DNA from: Bacteroidia bacterium
GTDB lineage: Bacteria; Bacteroidota; Bacteroidia; B-17B0; Aurantibacillaceae
Reading direction: 5' to 3'
NCBI GenBank assembly: GCA_014379485.1
Contig: JACMLS010000452.1
Span: 1 to 9,572, forward strand
Length of the DNA: 9,572 nucleotides
Below, one piece after another: positions 6,721 through 9,572 of the stretch (within the stretch, counting starts at the first letter, position 1; the number at the start of each line of letters is the position of its first letter). Below the pieces are notes generated by a model. It was given only the letters and a program-made list of their open reading frames with translations, had not been told where the DNA came from and did no database searches. The position numbers and the translations under genes are program-made.

Positions 6721-7347
6721 TTATTTGCGAAGTGTTTCAACATAAGAAGCAATCGCATCCGCTTCTTTTTCTGACAGGCCAGTGGCCGGCATTGTTCCTC
6801 TTCCATTTATAATTACCTGTATTGCCACAGTACGATCTAACGTAGAAACAGACAGATCCATAGCGCCCATTATCATTGCTTTGCCATCATCTCCATGGCA
6901 TTTACTGCACTTTTCTGAATAATAATTTTGTGCATCAAAATTATCACCGGTACTTTTAGCATCGTTTGTAATCGCTCCCATTCTTTTGTGATGTACTTCT
7001 GCAATGCCAAATGAAGATACCAGCATAAAAAAAGAAAGAGATGCAAGTAATTTGTTTCCTTTCTTAAATCCTATGATTGCAAGGGGGATTGAAAGTAAAA
7101 CCAAGCCGATCTTTATTATCATCAGCATTTTTATTTCAGGTAATTGTGTAAGAAGAAAAATCCCTGTTCCTAAAAATAAAAAACTAACAATCATTTCAGG
7201 AACCTTAAGTGTTTTTGAAATTTTCTTTAACGCCTCTTGTTTATTGCTCAGAAGCAAAATGGTTTTTATAAAATAAATAACAAGAAAGATTGTTACAACA
7301 GTGTAATGTGTATAATGAATTATTTTGTAAAGTTGAACTTTGTCCAT
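6721..7347 (-). CDS. SirB-like four-helix membrane protein fused to cytochrome c
   Basis: The product has 208 residues. Four hydrophobic helices lie at about 15-33, 51-68, 73-93 and 98-117. Lys-rich loops after helix 1 (35-49) and helix 3 (94-99) suggest both ends are periplasmic. The membrane half resembles the SirB2 family; this is a resemblance call. The C-terminal domain (about 137-208) is a small class I cytochrome c: heme-binding CSKCH at 147-151 (Cys147, Cys150, His151), likely axial Met186 in GTMPATG, and a final helix of the usual type. A periplasmic c-heme domain fits electron transfer linked to the membrane, but partners are unknown. His11, His14, His119 and His120 would all face the periplasmic side and might bind a second heme (inference). 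It is first in a probable two-gene unit with hflX. Confidence 0.85.
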   Translation of the reverse strand: MDKVQLYKIIHYTHYTVVTIFLVIYFIKTILLLSNKQEALKKISKTLKVPEMIVSFLFLGTGIFLLTQLPEIKMLMIIKIGLVLLSIPLAIIGFKKGNKLLASLSFFMLVSSFGIAEVHHKRMGAITNDAKSTGDNFDAQNYYSEKCSKCHGDDGKAMIMGAMDLSVSTLDRTVAIQVIINGRGTMPATGLSEKEADAIASYVETLRK

Positions 7348-7364
7348 TTTCAGAAATTTATATC

Positions 7365-7372
7365 CAAAATTA
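7365..7372 (-). promoter_or_regulatory. Putative -7 promoter box for the cytochrome-hflX unit
   Basis: Read on the minus strand, TAATTTTG matches TAnnTTTG exactly and lies 17 bases before the ATG (7347). No TTG is seen at the -33 distance, so support comes from the -7 box and its position only. Confidence 0.45.
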
Positions 7373-7388
7373 GAAATATTATTCTAAT
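7369..7388. promoter_or_regulatory. Inverted repeat overlapping the cytochrome-hflX promoter
   Basis: Perfect arms ATTAGAA (7369-7375) and TTCTAAT (7382-7388) are separated by six bases. The inner arm overlaps the -7 box, which suggests an operator at which a bound dimer would block or modulate transcription. AT-rich composition makes chance dyads fairly common. Confidence 0.35.
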
Positions 7389-7503
7389 CAGACATTTTTT
7401 ATTAAAACCAGCCGTAGTTACAGATTTCGCTGAGTGTTTTTCTTTAAGCTGCCAGTAGTATTTTCAACAACTGAACCACTATCTATTAAAACCGCTTACA
7501 AAC

Positions 7504-7539
7504 AAAAACCCCGACTGGTCAGCGACTAGCCGGGGTTTA
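7504..7539 (-). terminator. Intrinsic terminator after the T9SS surface-protein gene
   Basis: On the minus strand AAACCCCG pairs with CGGGGTTT (bases 7531-7538 with 7506-7513). An imperfect inner stem (GTC/GAC, CT/AG) and a short loop complete the hairpin, and a T run follows (7508-7504). It lies about 18 bases past the stop of the surface-protein gene and isolates it from the cytochrome gene downstream. Confidence 0.88.
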
Positions 7540-7556
7540 AAAAAATCAATTTTCAA

Positions 7557-9572
7557 TTACCTTAACAGCTGAACATAGCCTTTCTGGCTTGTAAACTCGC
7601 CGTTTCCGCAACGCGATTTGTATGTGGCCATCCAAAAATAAGTTCCATCTCCGCACTCTTTTCCGTGCATGTTTTTACCATTCCAGGCTTGTATATAATT
7701 ATCAGACTCGTACATAAGAATTCCCCAACGGTCATAAATCTTAATATTAAATCCGTCTTCTGCATACTCAATGTATTTCTGAGTAACAAGTGGGTTAAAG
7801 TATGGGTGAAATAAATCATTTTTGTTATCACCATTTGGAGTAAAAATATTTGTTGTAAGATCAGGAGTAAACAGGGTTCCCGGAATTGAGCGGAAAATAA
7901 TAATTGTTTTTCTTTCGCAAGGGGCAACAATGTATGTAACAGAATAATTAGAATAGGTTGCACCCGGATTTAAAATAAAAATAGAATCATTGGTTGCACC
8001 CGGAATCTCTACACCTCCATAATACCACTGATAATTTGTAAAGCCAAGTGGGGCACCTAAAACTGCAGAGGTATCGCCATCGCAAAAAGTTGTATTAATT
8101 ACCAAAGTATCATTTGGCATTGGCGGTTCAATAATAATTACCGTGTCAGAAAAATTACAACCACTGTTTGACATAGAAATAACATACATACCAGAATTTA
8201 AATCGGTAAGCGAAACAATTGTGCCGGTTGTAGCAGAATTAAAGCCTGCCGGACCATTAATGTTTATAGAACTAACACCGGGTACACCACTTGCAACAAC
8301 CTGTATTGTTCCAACAGAATCAAGATAGCAAGGATTGTTTTGCTGAGAAATTGCAGCGTTTAAAGTATAAGTTGGAATTGTAAAAACCTGCGTATAAATA
8401 CAATTTGCGTCTGTAACCGTTACGGTATATGTTCCTGAGGTAAGGTTAGAAAGAGAGAATGGAACGGTTGCAGAAGTTCCGGTGTTTGAACCAGCCGGCC
8501 CGTTTACGTTATAGTTGTATGGGCCGGTTGTAATACCGGTAACCTGCACCTGGGCGCTTCCTGTACTAACGCCTGGACACAAACCTGCTGTTACGTTTTG
8601 TATGCCCGGATTACCACCCGCGGTTAGCACAAAAGTAATTTTAACAGAATCTCTGCATCCAAGCGGAGAATCATAAGAAACGGTGTAACTCTGCCCGTTT
8701 ACGGGTGTGGCAGCAATCAGACTGTCATTTGTCTCGCCTGCAAGCAATGTTTGAGTATTGTTATACCACTGAAAATTTGTTCCTGCAGGCGCAACAAGTA
8801 CCTGAGGGGAAGTTGAGTTGCAAAAAGGTTGATTTTGAAGCTGCAACGGCGGCGGAGCTGCGGCCACTACAATAAAAGTGTCTTTAGGCGGACAGTTTCC
8901 TGAAGTAATATTGACCCAGACCGTATCATTTGGCAAACCGGTTACAGATTGACTTGTTCCTAAAACAGTTCCTGTTCCTCCCACAGCAGTGCTCCATATA
9001 AAATTATAGCCACTGACCAATCCACCAGTTGGAACCACGTTGGCTGAGCCTGATGAACCTCCCAGACATGTTGGCGAACTGGTTATACTCTGAACGTCAA
9101 GCGACGAAGGGGTAATGATTGTCATAACTACTGTAGTACATCCGGCAGCATTTACCATTTGTACAAAAAAAGTATCATTCAGATTAGGATTAGTTATAAT
9201 AAGTGAATCATCTGTAGCACCTGGTATAGGGGTTAAAGAATTAGGTCCTGACCAAACATAGCCAACAAATCCTGTGGGTGCTGTTAACAACACCTGCGTG
9301 CTTCCAGTGCAATAGCCATTTACATAGCCTTGAATAATTCCACAACTACCATCAATGTAAGCGTACCCAAAATGGCCTGTCTGGGTACAGTCTGCGGTTT
9401 GAAATTCAATTGTAATACTTTGCCCTATGTAAGCTGAAAGATCGACACTTACTACCGTCCATGGCTTGTAATAAAGTGGCTCGCCCAGGTAAGTAATATT
9501 TATGTAAGTAGGATCGCTTGATGCAAGTGTTGCGTCAATCTGGTATTGCCCGCAACCAGTAAGCAGATTTCC
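7557..9572 (-). CDS. Large modular cell-surface protein with T9SS type B sorting domain (5' end outside window)
   Basis: The frame is open to the window edge: 671 residues are visible, numbered from the edge. A GTG at 9291-9293 is only an internal valine. Residues 1-84 are the end of a beta-sandwich (W-VVSVDLSAYIGQSITIEF, then HFGYAYIDGSCG) common in Bacteroidota surface proteins. Three Ig-like modules (about 85-156, 239-318, 485-561) each open with YC or FC and have VL-AP-G---Y/F-W. Three SprB-like modules (157-238, 319-401, 402-484) share a C---GS/A-V opening and a closing LSSGTYTVTVTDANC-type strand. Residues 563-671 are the gliding-motility-associated C-terminal domain: NIFTPNGDNKNDLF, IKIYDRWG, WNGK, GTYFW and final KGYVQLLR. 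Such domains direct export by the type IX system. Likely role: adhesin or gliding-related surface protein. No SprF-like partner lies downstream; the upstream side is not visible. Confidence 0.9.
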   Translation of the reverse strand, partial: GNLLTGCGQYQIDATLASSDPTYINITYLGEPLYYKPWTVVSVDLSAYIGQSITIEFQTADCTQTGHFGYAYIDGSCGIIQGYVNGYCTGSTQVLLTAPTGFVGYVWSGPNSLTPIPGATDDSLIITNPNLNDTFFVQMVNAAGCTTVVMTIITPSSLDVQSITSSPTCLGGSSGSANVVPTGGLVSGYNFIWSTAVGGTGTVLGTSQSVTGLPNDTVWVNITSGNCPPKDTFIVVAAAPPPLQLQNQPFCNSTSPQVLVAPAGTNFQWYNNTQTLLAGETNDSLIAATPVNGQSYTVSYDSPLGCRDSVKITFVLTAGGNPGIQNVTAGLCPGVSTGSAQVQVTGITTGPYNYNVNGPAGSNTGTSATVPFSLSNLTSGTYTVTVTDANCIYTQVFTIPTYTLNAAISQQNNPCYLDSVGTIQVVASGVPGVSSININGPAGFNSATTGTIVSLTDLNSGMYVISMSNSGCNFSDTVIIIEPPMPNDTLVINTTFCDGDTSAVLGAPLGFTNYQWYYGGVEIPGATNDSIFILNPGATYSNYSVTYIVAPCERKTIIIFRSIPGTLFTPDLTTNIFTPNGDNKNDLFHPYFNPLVTQKYIEYAEDGFNIKIYDRWGILMYESDNYIQAWNGKNMHGKECGDGTYFWMATYKSRCGNGEFTSQKGYVQLLR
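7560..7886 (-). other. T9SS type B C-terminal sorting domain (CHU_C / gliding motility-associated)
   Basis: These are the last 109 codons of the surface-protein gene. The recognisable run is FTPNGD-N-DLF, then IKIYDRWG, then W(N)GK, then CGDGTYFW and a terminal KGYVQLLR strand. This layout is that of the family usually annotated as gliding motility-associated C-terminal domain, which is recognised by the type IX secretion machinery. Confidence 0.93.

Noticed and set aside
9291..9293. GTG as the start codon of the T9SS surface protein
   Set aside because: The frame continues upstream to the window edge with domain-like sequence and no stop, and no signal peptide follows the GTG.
1..9572. Mobile elements, CRISPR arrays, tRNA or rRNA genes, toxin-antitoxin or defence systems
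   Set aside because: I saw no transposase, recombinase, spaced direct repeats, tRNA-like fold or nuclease motif. The repeats present are protein-coding.

Overview
The window is AT-rich bacterial DNA from a member of the Bacteroidota. Three things support this. One protein ends in a gliding-motility/type IX secretion (T9SS) type B C-terminal domain and contains SprB-like repeats. Three intergenic regions carry exact matches to the Bacteroidota -7 promoter box TAnnTTTG. Start codons lack Shine-Dalgarno sequences and sit behind A-rich leaders. No species can be named from the sequence alone. No rRNA, tRNA, CRISPR array or insertion sequence was seen.

Left half (1-5433, + strand): four exported-protein genes in tandem. 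The first (71-1363) and third (2900-5062) are paralogues. Each has a signal peptide, a predicted outer-membrane beta-barrel with a shared YYYWSDGS segment, and thrombospondin type 3 (TSP3) calcium-binding repeats. They differ at the C-terminus: the first ends in a single EF-hand, the third in three SPOR-like modules. Between them, the second gene (1437-2840) encodes two copies of an Ig-like beta-sandwich, a Thr/Asn/Val heptad-repeat linker, and a SPOR-like end closely matching the middle SPOR module of the third. The fourth (5107-5433) encodes a small basic Thr/Lys-rich secreted protein with a good promoter of its own. I infer that the first three form one envelope assembly: barrels in the outer membrane, calcium-stiffened periplasmic stalks, and SPOR modules reaching toward peptidoglycan. 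This has not been tested.

Middle (5447-7347): a strong hairpin flanked by A and T runs terminates both the small + strand gene and the converging - strand pair. That pair is a four-helix membrane protein fused to a cytochrome c domain (6721-7347), followed 20 bases later by the ribosome-associated GTPase gene hflX (5507-6700). They are probably one transcript, from a promoter at about 7365-7372.

Right part (7504-9572, - strand): the 3' part of a large cell-surface protein gene that runs off the window edge. The visible 671 residues are an edge-truncated beta-sandwich, three Ig-like modules and three SprB-like modules in the order A-B-A-B-B-A, then the T9SS type B sorting domain. A terminator hairpin follows, separating it from the cytochrome-hflX unit. 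The 209-base gap between the two units (7348-7556) holds this terminator, the promoter of the cytochrome gene and an inverted repeat next to it; I see nothing else there.
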